Of a stretch of 5,192 nucleotides of DNA, positions 1 through 5,192 are shown in pieces. The DNA is from Bacillota bacterium. GTDB lineage: Bacteria; Bacillota; Clostridia; UBA1381. A model generated the notes under the pieces. The model was not told where the DNA came from and made no database searches. It saw nothing but the letters and a program-made list of their open reading frames with translations. The stretch spans positions 1-5,192 of the forward strand of contig JAJPXA010000225.1 of the NCBI GenBank assembly GCA_021205715.1, given 5' to 3'. Position 1 is the first letter of the stretch. The number at the start of each line of letters is the position of its first letter. Made by a program: the position numbers and the translations under genes.

Positions 1-855
1 GAAACCGCTCCGAAGCCGCAGGAAAAAACGGCGGCAAAGAGCGCGGCGAAGCAGACTCGTCAGCAGAAGCCTAAGTCGGCAAAGCCGAAAAAGCAGCCGG
101 AGAAAAAACTGCCGGAAAAGAAGGTAACAAGGAAAATCACTAAGGCGGATATTAACACGCCCTGCGGCAAAGCGGAGGACTTTTTGAACGAGCTTTTCGC
201 GGCGATGAACGTCGATATAGAAGTAAACGCGGAGCTTGAGGAGCCGGACAGCCTGATGATTAACCTTACCGGCGACAATATGGGTATCGTAATAGGCAAA
301 AGAGGCGATACTCTCGACAGCATTCAGTACCTTACATCTCTTGTCGTAAACCGCGGACAGGATGATTATATCCGCGTTACAATCGACACGGAAAATTACC
401 GCAAAAAGCGCACCGAAGCCCTTGAATCGCTTGCGGGCAGAATTGCGGCGAAGGTAGTAAGAACCGGCAGAAAGTTCACTCTTGAACCGATGAATCCGTA
501 TGAAAGACGCGTAATTCACGCAAATCTTCAAAATTACAGCGGCGTGACTACATTTTCGGTAGGCAAGGAGCCGTACAGAAAGGTTGTTATCGCTCCCGAA
601 AACGCGAAACCGCGTTATGATAAGCGCGACCGCGGCGACAGAAGATATTCAAAGCGCGGCTCGGAAAACGGCGGCAATAAGGAGCGCTCCGATAAGCCGA
701 GCGATTCCGCGAAAAAGGTAGGCAGCTATAAAACCACCTATAAGGCGGATTTCAAAGCGACCCCGCATAAGGCGGAGTACAAAAATTACGAGGAATACCT
801 CGCGGCGCAGCACGGCGAAATAGTACCCCCGATGGGCACCGGCAGCGATGAATAA
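1..855 (+). CDS. jag: RNA-binding cell-elongation regulator Jag/KhpB (EloR), 5'-truncated by the window edge
   Basis: The frame is open from base 1 to the TAA at 853-855, giving 284 visible residues; the start codon and the expected N-terminal Jag_N domain lie outside the window. Visible residues 1-50 are a Lys/Ala/Pro/Gln-rich linker. A KH domain follows (about 58-135) with the nucleic-acid-binding GKRG loop at residues 99-102, then an R3H domain (about 136-200) with the defining R169-xxx-H173. Linker, KH and R3H in this order are diagnostic of Jag/KhpB. In the family this cytoplasmic protein binds RNA, partners with KhpA and controls cell elongation and division, and is usually encoded just after yidC/spoIIIJ. 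Residues 201-284 form an unusually long charged tail, probably disordered. The TTG at 184-186 is internal to the domain and should not be taken as the start. A strong terminator follows immediately. The family call is secure; function in this organism is inferred. Confidence 0.95.
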   Translation, partial: ETAPKPQEKTAAKSAAKQTRQQKPKSAKPKKQPEKKLPEKKVTRKITKADINTPCGKAEDFLNELFAAMNVDIEVNAELEEPDSLMINLTGDNMGIVIGKRGDTLDSIQYLTSLVVNRGQDDYIRVTIDTENYRKKRTEALESLAGRIAAKVVRTGRKFTLEPMNPYERRVIHANLQNYSGVTTFSVGKEPYRKVVIAPENAKPRYDKRDRGDRRYSKRGSENGGNKERSDKPSDSAKKVGSYKTTYKADFKATPHKAEYKNYEEYLAAQHGEIVPPMGTGSDE

Positions 856-858
856 TTT

Positions 859-889
859 AACGGGCGCATCAAATGATGCGCCCGTTTTT
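859..889 (+). terminator. Rho-independent terminator of jag
   Basis: A perfect 12-bp stem (859-870 with 875-886) rich in GC, with a 4-nt AAAT loop, runs into a T tract at 885-889. It begins 4 bases after the jag stop codon, so it ends the + strand transcript. Directly visible in the sequence. Confidence 0.92.
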
Positions 890-909
890 ATACGCTATGT
901 TTATATATC

Positions 910-942
910 AAAAACCGCGCGGGGTTGGCCCGCGCGGTTTTT
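910..942 (-). terminator. Rho-independent terminator of the amidase gene, probably bidirectional
   Basis: A perfect 14-bp stem pairs 910-923 with 929-942 around a 5-nt loop. Five A residues (910-914) become a U tract when read on the - strand, and T residues at 938-942 give one on the + strand, so it can work in both directions. It lies about 55 bases beyond the amidase stop codon on the - strand and is the first strong hairpin there. It also backs up the jag terminator between these convergent genes. Confidence 0.88.
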
Positions 943-995
943 AAGTGAATTGGGATTTACAGGCGATGCCCGTCTGAATTCCAATAACCTCAATT

Positions 996-2363
996 TTAAT
1001 TTTGACCGAAATAGCTGTCTATTCCTTCGGCAATCGCTTTGCCGATCGTGTCATAATCGTTTTGCAGTATGCTCAAATCCGACGAGTTATCGAAAAAGCC
1101 TATTTCAAGATACGCGCATATTACGGGCGATTTACAAAACGCTATAAGTTCCGGCTCGAACGTTATCGGCGCGTTGCCGCTAAGAGCTGTGGACGCGGCT
1201 ATGGCGTCGTTTATTGACTTGCCGAGCGCATTGCTCGCCTCTACGTAATTCGACGGTATTTCCGGTTGGTCATACTCGCCCTCAAGCGCTATGTACGACG
1301 TTCCCGAGCCGCCGCCCGCGTTTGAGTGGACGCACACATACGCCAAAACATCGGGCGACGCTGTTGTGTCGTTGTTGGGATAGCAATAGGTTAAGCGCTG
1401 TGTTATGGACGGATTTTCGTCATTGCTTGAACGCGTGAGGCGCACGGTGTAACCCATTTCCTCAAGATATTTTTTTGCCGCGAGGCAGTTATTGAGGTTG
1501 ATTTGAGGCTCGGTGTCGCGGTCACCGTCGCCTATGGCGTACCAGCACCCGCCGCTCGGCGTAACGCGCTGTGAGCATCCGCTGCCGCCGCAGTCCTCGT
1601 TTTTTGTGCCGTATTTGAAATGCCGCCACTCGCCCCACTGACCTCTTGCGCTGTTGTAAACCCAACCGTACTGCGTTTTTTCGCTGTCGCTCATTAGGGA
1701 TGATGATTTTCCGTGACCGGGGTCAAGCACGATAATTTTACCGCTGTTCTGCGTTTGCGACGTCTGCGGCACCTCATCCACCACAAGGGACGGGTCAAAA
1801 CCGTTCTGCGCCGCGGCACCATCCTCGCCGGTATTGTTGGCATTGCCGTTATCCTCAAAAGCCATCTCCGTGAAATCCCCGGGTGTGAAGTAATATGTGT
1901 TTTGATTGTCAAAGCTTACCGCGCCGAACACCTTGAGCGCGCTGAGCGGAACGATTGTGTAATCATCGGCGGCAAACGCCTGGATTTCCTGCCCGTCCAC
2001 TTGCACGCTGTAATCGGGATAATAAAGCTTTTCACCGTCGGCGATGCGTATTGGCGAAAAATCGTTGCTTGTAATGGAGTAGCTTACGTTTGAATAAATG
2101 TTTAAAACGTTGCTTTTTTTGTCAAGCTCAACGCTTAATCCGAAAAATTCAAGATTTTCCGCCGTTATATAGACCGTGTCGTTATGGTCGTAGGCGGGGA
2201 CCTCCACGTTGTTTATCAATACGGTTTTCGCCGACGTTTTAATTTCGCCGGCTATATTTTTCGCGCTCGACGAATGTATGCGGTTTATTGTGAAAAACAC
2301 AATTCCCGCGATTAAAATAATGCCCAAAATCAAAAAAATAATATTTCTCGTTTTTTTTGTCAT
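996..2363 (-). CDS. Membrane-anchored N-acetylmuramoyl-L-alanine amidase (Amidase_3) with stalk-type N-terminal domains
   Basis: This 455-residue protein should be a zinc amidase that cuts the bond between MurNAc and L-Ala of peptidoglycan on the outer face of the membrane. Residues 8-26 form a hydrophobic segment after a KK-containing start, read as an uncleaved anchor. Residues 46-160 hold two similar beta-rich units resembling the copper-amine-oxidase N-terminal-like 'stalk' domain. An Asn/Gly/Gln-rich acidic linker (161-207) leads to the catalytic domain (208-455). Expected Amidase_3 residues are present: H217 in DPGHG, E285, H346 in VHSNAG and E420 in YLEIGFF, so it is probably active. 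The spacing H217-E285 is long and contains C258, C263 and C273 (see findings). The ATG is preceded by GGAGGG (2371-2376) at a 7-nt spacing. It has its own promoter and terminator, so it is likely a single-gene unit. The family is confident; the physiological role (growth, separation or germination) is unknown. Confidence 0.93.
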   Translation of the reverse strand: MTKKTRNIIFLILGIILIAGIVFFTINRIHSSSAKNIAGEIKTSAKTVLINNVEVPAYDHNDTVYITAENLEFFGLSVELDKKSNVLNIYSNVSYSITSNDFSPIRIADGEKLYYPDYSVQVDGQEIQAFAADDYTIVPLSALKVFGAVSFDNQNTYYFTPGDFTEMAFEDNGNANNTGEDGAAAQNGFDPSLVVDEVPQTSQTQNSGKIIVLDPGHGKSSSLMSDSEKTQYGWVYNSARGQWGEWRHFKYGTKNEDCGGSGCSQRVTPSGGCWYAIGDGDRDTEPQINLNNCLAAKKYLEEMGYTVRLTRSSNDENPSITQRLTYCYPNNDTTASPDVLAYVCVHSNAGGGSGTSYIALEGEYDQPEIPSNYVEASNALGKSINDAIAASTALSGNAPITFEPELIAFCKSPVICAYLEIGFFDNSSDLSILQNDYDTIGKAIAEGIDSYFGQN

Positions 2364-2387
2364 ATGTATACCCTCCCGTTATGCAAT

Positions 2388-2422
2388 AAAAACCGATGTA
2401 CAGTTATAATACCATACATCGG
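2388..2422 (-). terminator. Likely Rho-independent terminator of the SLH-glucosaminidase gene
   Basis: On the - strand, 16 bases after the glucosaminidase stop codon, an 8-bp perfect stem (2415-2422 with 2393-2400) with a 14-nt loop is followed by five U residues (complement of 2388-2392). The stem is shorter and the loop larger than in the jag terminator, so termination may be partial. The loop overlaps the proposed -10 box of the next gene. Confidence 0.65.
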
Positions 2423-2434
2423 CGAATTTTGCAA
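2406..2434 (-). promoter_or_regulatory. Candidate sigma-70-type promoter of the amidase gene
   Basis: Read on the - strand: TTGCAA at 2429-2434 (4 of 6 consensus bases), a 17-nt spacer, and TATTAT at 2406-2411 (5 of 6). Transcription would begin near 2399, about 36 nt before the amidase ATG, inside the far arm of the upstream gene's terminator hairpin. The position and spacing are good but the -35 match is modest, so this is a prediction from sequence only. Confidence 0.45.
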
Positions 2435-2437
2435 TAT

Positions 2438-3589
2438 TTAATATTCAGACATTTCCTCAATATAGTCGTGGAGTATGCTGTAGCCGTAGTATAAATCCGG
2501 ACACCAGCGTCCGCCCAAGGCTTCGAGATTTTTCACCGTGCCCGCCCACGAGAGCGACGCAACAACGTAGTAGCGGTCGTGAACCTCGCCTATCGGTTCA
2601 AGTCCGACATAGGCGCACATATGGTTAAAATGCGCTCTTACTCCGTCTTCGGGCGTGTCAAAGCTCTCGTGATCCTCGGTTCTGTCGCCAATGGGCGATT
2701 TGATTTTTATACCCGCCCAGTTGTTCATCTCCGGCAGAACCGCGCCGCCGTAGTTACCGTAGGCGGTTTCCTTTGCCGCCTGCGCGTAGAGTATCTCGGG
2801 ACGAAGCCCGAAAAGCTCGCCATAGTACCAGTAGGTGGGAGCGATGTCGATAAATATTTGCGCCGCGCCTTTATCCTCCGCCCAAGCCTGCGCTTGCTCG
2901 ACCGTTATCTGCGCCTCGCCGATAAGCTCCGTGTAGGAGGATATAACGCCCAAATCCTCCCAGGTAAGCGTTATTTCGCCGCTGTTATTTTGCGCGACGC
3001 GCTGTACCAATACCGCGACCTCCGCGCGCGTCAGCAAATCCTTCGGACGGATGTATCCGTCCGAGCCTTTCATATAAGCGCGCTCGACCGCGATGCAAAG
3101 GTATGTTTTATATTCCGAGCCGACATCCGCGGCATCGTAAAAATTAGCGTCGAGTATTTTTGAGTTGCGTATATTTGACGCGCTAAGTCCCGACGCGCGC
3201 ACAAGTAAAGCCGCGAATTCCTCGCGTGTGACCGCCTCGTCCGGATTGCATATCGTAGATTTGACGGGGAAGAGGTCCTCTATTGCCGCGAGATACCCGT
3301 ATGCCCAGTGACCGTCAATATCCGTAAACTCGGTTTCGCCGGATTGCGCGATGTCAAATGTTTCGCACAGCATTTTCGCCATTTGCGCGCGGGTGAGGTT
3401 ATCGGCAAGGTTGAGGTTCCCGAAGTCGTCGCCGGTAAGTATTCCGTTGGTCATACAGTAATTTACGCCGTCGACCGCCCACGAATATTCCTCCGTCCAA
3501 TCCTCGGACGTGCTGCTTGCCGAGGAATATATTACGCCCGACGCGGCAATTATAAACGTCATTAAAATAGCGCTGAATTTTCTAAGCAT
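2438..3589 (-). CDS. Secreted SLH-domain endo-beta-N-acetylglucosaminidase (GH73 type)
   Basis: This 383-residue protein begins with a signal peptide (basic MLRK, hydrophobic core about 5-20, probable cleavage after SASS near residue 26). Three SLH-like repeats follow at about 32-75, 87-130 and 150-197; the marker motif reads TRAQ, TREE and TRAE in turn. SLH repeats generally bind secondary cell-wall polymers and hold the protein at the surface. A short linker (198-226) leads to a glucosaminidase domain (about 227-383) with the GH73 catalytic glutamate E274 in the AAKETAYG segment, the NNWAGIK motif at 289-295, and a conserved C-terminal WCPDLYYGYSI stretch. The predicted reaction is cleavage of the GlcNAc-beta-1,4-MurNAc bond. 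A GGGGG ribosome site (3597-3601) lies 7 nt before the ATG. A good promoter lies just upstream and a terminator downstream, so it is probably monocistronic. The fold calls are strong; substrate specificity is inferred. Confidence 0.92.
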   Translation of the reverse strand: MLRKFSAILMTFIIAASGVIYSSASSTSEDWTEEYSWAVDGVNYCMTNGILTGDDFGNLNLADNLTRAQMAKMLCETFDIAQSGETEFTDIDGHWAYGYLAAIEDLFPVKSTICNPDEAVTREEFAALLVRASGLSASNIRNSKILDANFYDAADVGSEYKTYLCIAVERAYMKGSDGYIRPKDLLTRAEVAVLVQRVAQNNSGEITLTWEDLGVISSYTELIGEAQITVEQAQAWAEDKGAAQIFIDIAPTYWYYGELFGLRPEILYAQAAKETAYGNYGGAVLPEMNNWAGIKIKSPIGDRTEDHESFDTPEDGVRAHFNHMCAYVGLEPIGEVHDRYYVVASLSWAGTVKNLEALGGRWCPDLYYGYSILHDYIEEMSEY

Positions 3590-3617
3590 TGTTATGCCCC
3601 CAATCTCATTTTTTGAT

Positions 3618-3646
3618 ATTCTACCATATTATTGTCAAATTATCAA
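3618..3646 (-). promoter_or_regulatory. Sigma-70-type promoter with extended -10 for the SLH-glucosaminidase gene
   Basis: Read on the - strand: TTGATA at 3641-3646 (5 of 6), a 17-nt spacer, and TAGAAT at 3618-3623 (5 of 6) preceded by TGG, which supplies the extended -10 TGn. Transcription would start near 3611, giving a leader of about 20 nt that carries the G-rich ribosome site. A TTGACA at 3633-3638 lies within the spacer but is only 9 nt from the -10, so it is not the preferred -35. Confidence 0.65.
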
Positions 3647-3754
3647 GCAAAAATACAGCAATTTCCGGATTTGGTTAAATTTTATGTTGCAGGGGATTTT
3701 CGTTTGTAATGTAAATTTGGGTTTAGAGTAGCAGTAATGCGATATGTGATAAAT
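3647..3754. other. AT-rich intergenic stretch, nothing recognised
   Basis: This stretch lies between the glucosaminidase promoter and the repeat pair. It is AT-rich, has no convincing gene or hairpin on either strand, and may simply be upstream promoter-flanking DNA. Confidence 0.5.
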
Positions 3755-3870
3755 AAACCCCTCCGTCACGGCTGCGCCGTGCCACCTCCCCTAGTAGGGG
3801 AGGCTTATGTAGCAGCCATTTAAGGCTCCCCTACTAGGGGAGCTGGCGCCGTTAGGCGACTGAGGGGTTT
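3755..3870. repeat. GC-rich inverted-repeat element A (about 116 bp, MITE-like interspersed repeat)
   Basis: The ends are inverted copies: AAACCCCTC at 3755-3763 and GAGGGGTTT at 3862-3870, with the similarity continuing inward after one mismatch. Each half contains a near-identical palindrome, 3785-3803 and 3825-3843, with perfect 9-bp arms around a single central base; the two cores are reverse complements of each other. A smaller hairpin (3768-3772 with 3776-3780) sits in the left half. The whole unit can fold into one long stem or a cloverleaf of sub-hairpins. It encodes nothing credible. From memory, similar CTCCGTC...CTCCCCT...AGGGGAG...GACTGAGGGG units are scattered in clostridial genomes; this was not checked. 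Its outer stem followed by T-rich sequence on the - strand may also end the carboxypeptidase transcript. Confidence 0.75.
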
Positions 3871-3977
3871 TCGTAGGGGCGCTTTCGATTTGCTTTGCTT
3901 TGCAAATCAAGGGGGTCGCCCGTTCCCTACGGTCTAACATATTGTTTCGGGCGACCACAAGGGTCACCCCTACGAAA
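3869..3977. repeat. GC-rich inverted-repeat element B (about 109 bp, MITE-like interspersed repeat)
   Basis: Perfect 11-bp terminal inverted repeats bound the unit: TTTCGTAGGGG at 3869-3879 and CCCCTACGAAA at 3967-3977. Inside are a second perfect 9-bp inverted pair (GGTCGCCCG at 3914-3922 and CGGGCGACC at 3948-3956) and a 7-bp pair (3887-3893 with 3902-3908) around a TTTGC-rich loop. It abuts and shares two T bases with element A. No transposase is present, so if mobile it would depend on enzymes supplied elsewhere. The GTAGGGGCGACC-type core recalls repeats common in clostridial genomes, from memory only. No clear target-site duplication was identified. Confidence 0.75.
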
Positions 3978-4013
3978 TACCCGTCAATGTCAATTAGTAC
4001 GCTAAACACAAAT

Positions 4014-5150
4014 TTACAATATCCCTCCCAGGATATTTATGAAGAATTGTTTTAAAATAAGCCCTATTCCTTTTTTATTCACATCCTCGGCGGCGAGTAA
4101 ATCCGTCTGCGCTATTGTTTTGCCGTTTACGGAAAACGACAGCGTGCCGATTTTATCGCCGGCTTTTACCGGCGCGGTAATCTTATCGTCAAGCACAACT
4201 TCGCGCTCCGCGTCTTTGCTTTCGCCGCGCTTAAACAGCGCGCTGCAATTCTCGGCGGCAACCGCGCCGACGGTTTCGGCAACGCCCTTTGCGACCGTGA
4301 CGCGCTCAATTTCCTCGCCCTCCTCGGCAAGGGTGTCTATGCTGTAATTCGCGAATCCGTAATCAAGCAGATTCCGCGCGCTTTTAAACCTCTCGTCGGA
4401 TGTCGGCGCGCCCAAAACGACCGCGATAAGCTGCATATTATCACGCTTCGCGCTCGCGCTTATGCAACAGAGCGCCTTTGAGGTGGAACCGGTCTTTAAG
4501 CCGTTCGCGCCGTCGTAATAACGTATAAGCTTGTTCGTGTTTGCAAGCTCGAATTTACCGTCGCGCAGGGAATCCGTCCATATCGTGGTATAGTCGAATA
4601 TTTTCTCGTGCGTCAAAAGCTCGCGCGACATAATCGCGACATCACGCGCGGATGAATAGTGAGTATCGTCATCCAACCCGTTCGTGTTTGAAAAATGTGT
4701 GTTTGCCATACCCAACTCTGCGGCTTTTTCATTCATCTTTTCGACAAACGCGCTTTCGGAGCCGGTCATATGCTCCGCCATGGCGACACAGCCGTCATTG
4801 GCGGACGCTACCGCGATGCCTTTTAGCATATCGTTTACGCTAAGCTCCTCGCCCGCTTCCAAAAACATAGTCGAGCCGCCGTAGCTCATTGCGTTCGGAC
4901 TTACCGACACCATATCGTCAAGCGACATAACGCCGCTGTCAATATCCTCCATAATAAGAAGCATTGTCATAATTTTTGTTACCGACGCTATAGGCAGCTG
5001 CTCGTCGGCATTCTCCTCGTAAAGCACGTCGCCCGTCGATTGCTCGATAAGAATAACGGCTTTCGCGTCGGTTTCTACATTTTCCGCGAATACCGCCGTC
5101 TGAAAAAGCAGCATTGCGCAGGAAATTAAAAAGCATATTATCTTCCTCAT
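4014..5150 (-). CDS. Secreted D-alanyl-D-alanine carboxypeptidase (PBP5 family, peptidase S11; DacF/DacB-like)
   Basis: This full-length 378-residue penicillin-binding protein should remove the terminal D-Ala from peptidoglycan pentapeptides outside the membrane, limiting cross-linking. A signal peptide covers residues 1-22 (MRK, hydrophobic core, cleavage near VFA-EN). The S11 catalytic domain (about 25-265) contains all three active-site motifs: S56-V-T-K59 with the acylated serine, S116-A-N118, and K219-T-G221. A beta-rich PBP5 C-terminal domain follows (about 270-355), and the last 18 or so residues (GIGLILKQFFINILGGIL) form a hydrophobic or amphipathic helix that would hold the protein on the outer membrane face, as in PBP5. 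The ATG at 5148-5150 is preceded by GGAGG (5160-5164) at a 9-nt spacing. Length and motifs are normal for the family. Which paralogue it is (vegetative DacA type or sporulation DacF/DacB type) cannot be decided here. Confidence 0.96.
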   Translation of the reverse strand: MRKIICFLISCAMLLFQTAVFAENVETDAKAVILIEQSTGDVLYEENADEQLPIASVTKIMTMLLIMEDIDSGVMSLDDMVSVSPNAMSYGGSTMFLEAGEELSVNDMLKGIAVASANDGCVAMAEHMTGSESAFVEKMNEKAAELGMANTHFSNTNGLDDDTHYSSARDVAIMSRELLTHEKIFDYTTIWTDSLRDGKFELANTNKLIRYYDGANGLKTGSTSKALCCISASAKRDNMQLIAVVLGAPTSDERFKSARNLLDYGFANYSIDTLAEEGEEIERVTVAKGVAETVGAVAAENCSALFKRGESKDAEREVVLDDKITAPVKAGDKIGTLSFSVNGKTIAQTDLLAAEDVNKKGIGLILKQFFINILGGIL

Positions 5151-5186
5151 ACCAATTTTCCTCCAAAAGTAATTTTGTACAAGGTT

Positions 5187-5192
5187 ATAATA
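5187..5192 (-). promoter_or_regulatory. Possible -10 box of the carboxypeptidase gene at the window edge
   Basis: Read on the - strand, TATTAT (5 of 6 consensus) occupies the last six bases, 36 nt before the ATG. Any -35 box lies outside the window, so the call rests on the -10 alone and on its resemblance to the amidase -10 region. Confidence 0.3.

Noticed and set aside
848..1147. 99-residue open frame on the + strand after jag
   Set aside because: It runs through both terminator hairpins and then antisense to the amidase, so it is not a plausible gene.
1713..2093. 126-residue open frame on the + strand
   Set aside because: It is antisense to the well-supported amidase, with no ribosome site or domain.
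2405..2410. Perfect TATAAT on the + strand between the glucosaminidase and amidase genes
   Set aside because: No acceptable -35 sits 16-18 bases upstream and no + strand gene follows; it is the complement of the - strand -10 region in an AT-rich loop.
2579..3163. 194-residue open frame on the + strand
   Set aside because: It is antisense to the SLH-glucosaminidase, whose domains and catalytic residues are clear; the translation resembles no family and reflects codon bias of the real gene.
3755..3977. CRISPR-like repeats or attachment site
   Set aside because: The palindromes are inverted, not direct, repeats; there are no regularly spaced units and no cas or integrase gene in the window.
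3791..4009. 72-residue open frame on the - strand across the repeat pair
   Set aside because: It lies almost wholly inside elements A and B, has no ribosome site or recognisable domain, and its composition is explained by the palindromic repeats.

Overview
The window looks like chromosomal DNA from a member of the Clostridia (Bacillota), probably one of the moderate-GC gut or environmental lineages. This is inferred from the gene families: a KhpB/Jag protein, an SLH-anchored glucosaminidase, a clostridial-type Amidase_3 protein and a PBP5-family D,D-carboxypeptidase. G-rich Shine-Dalgarno sites, sigma-70-like promoters and GC-rich interspersed palindromic repeats point the same way. No 16S rRNA or other precise taxonomic marker is present.

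Layout: the 3' part of jag/khpB (RNA-binding cell-elongation regulator) runs on the + strand from the left edge to 855 and is closed by a strong intrinsic terminator. A second, bidirectional hairpin at 910-942 separates it from three genes that all run on the - strand. In transcription order (right to left) these are a secreted D-alanyl-D-alanine carboxypeptidase (4014-5150), an SLH-domain N-acetylglucosaminidase (2438-3589) and a membrane-anchored N-acetylmuramoyl-L-alanine amidase (996-2363). The last two each have a recognisable promoter of their own. A terminator lies between the glucosaminidase and the amidase, so the three look like neighbouring single-gene units rather than one operon.

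The only long non-coding stretch, 3590-4013, holds the glucosaminidase promoter, about 100 bp of AT-rich DNA with nothing recognised, and two abutting GC-rich inverted-repeat elements of about 116 and 109 bp (3755-3870 and 3869-3977). These look like small non-autonomous interspersed repeats.

Functionally, the three - strand enzymes attack three different bonds of peptidoglycan: the terminal D-Ala-D-Ala peptide bond, the glycan backbone, and the MurNAc-L-Ala amide. All three are exported or surface-anchored. With the elongation regulator KhpB/Jag next door, the window is a cell-wall growth and remodelling neighbourhood. I found no defence system, CRISPR array, RNA gene, transposase or clearly new system. 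The points most worth a second look are the repeat pair, the cysteine-containing insertion in the amidase catalytic domain, and the overlap of a promoter with a terminator upstream of the amidase.
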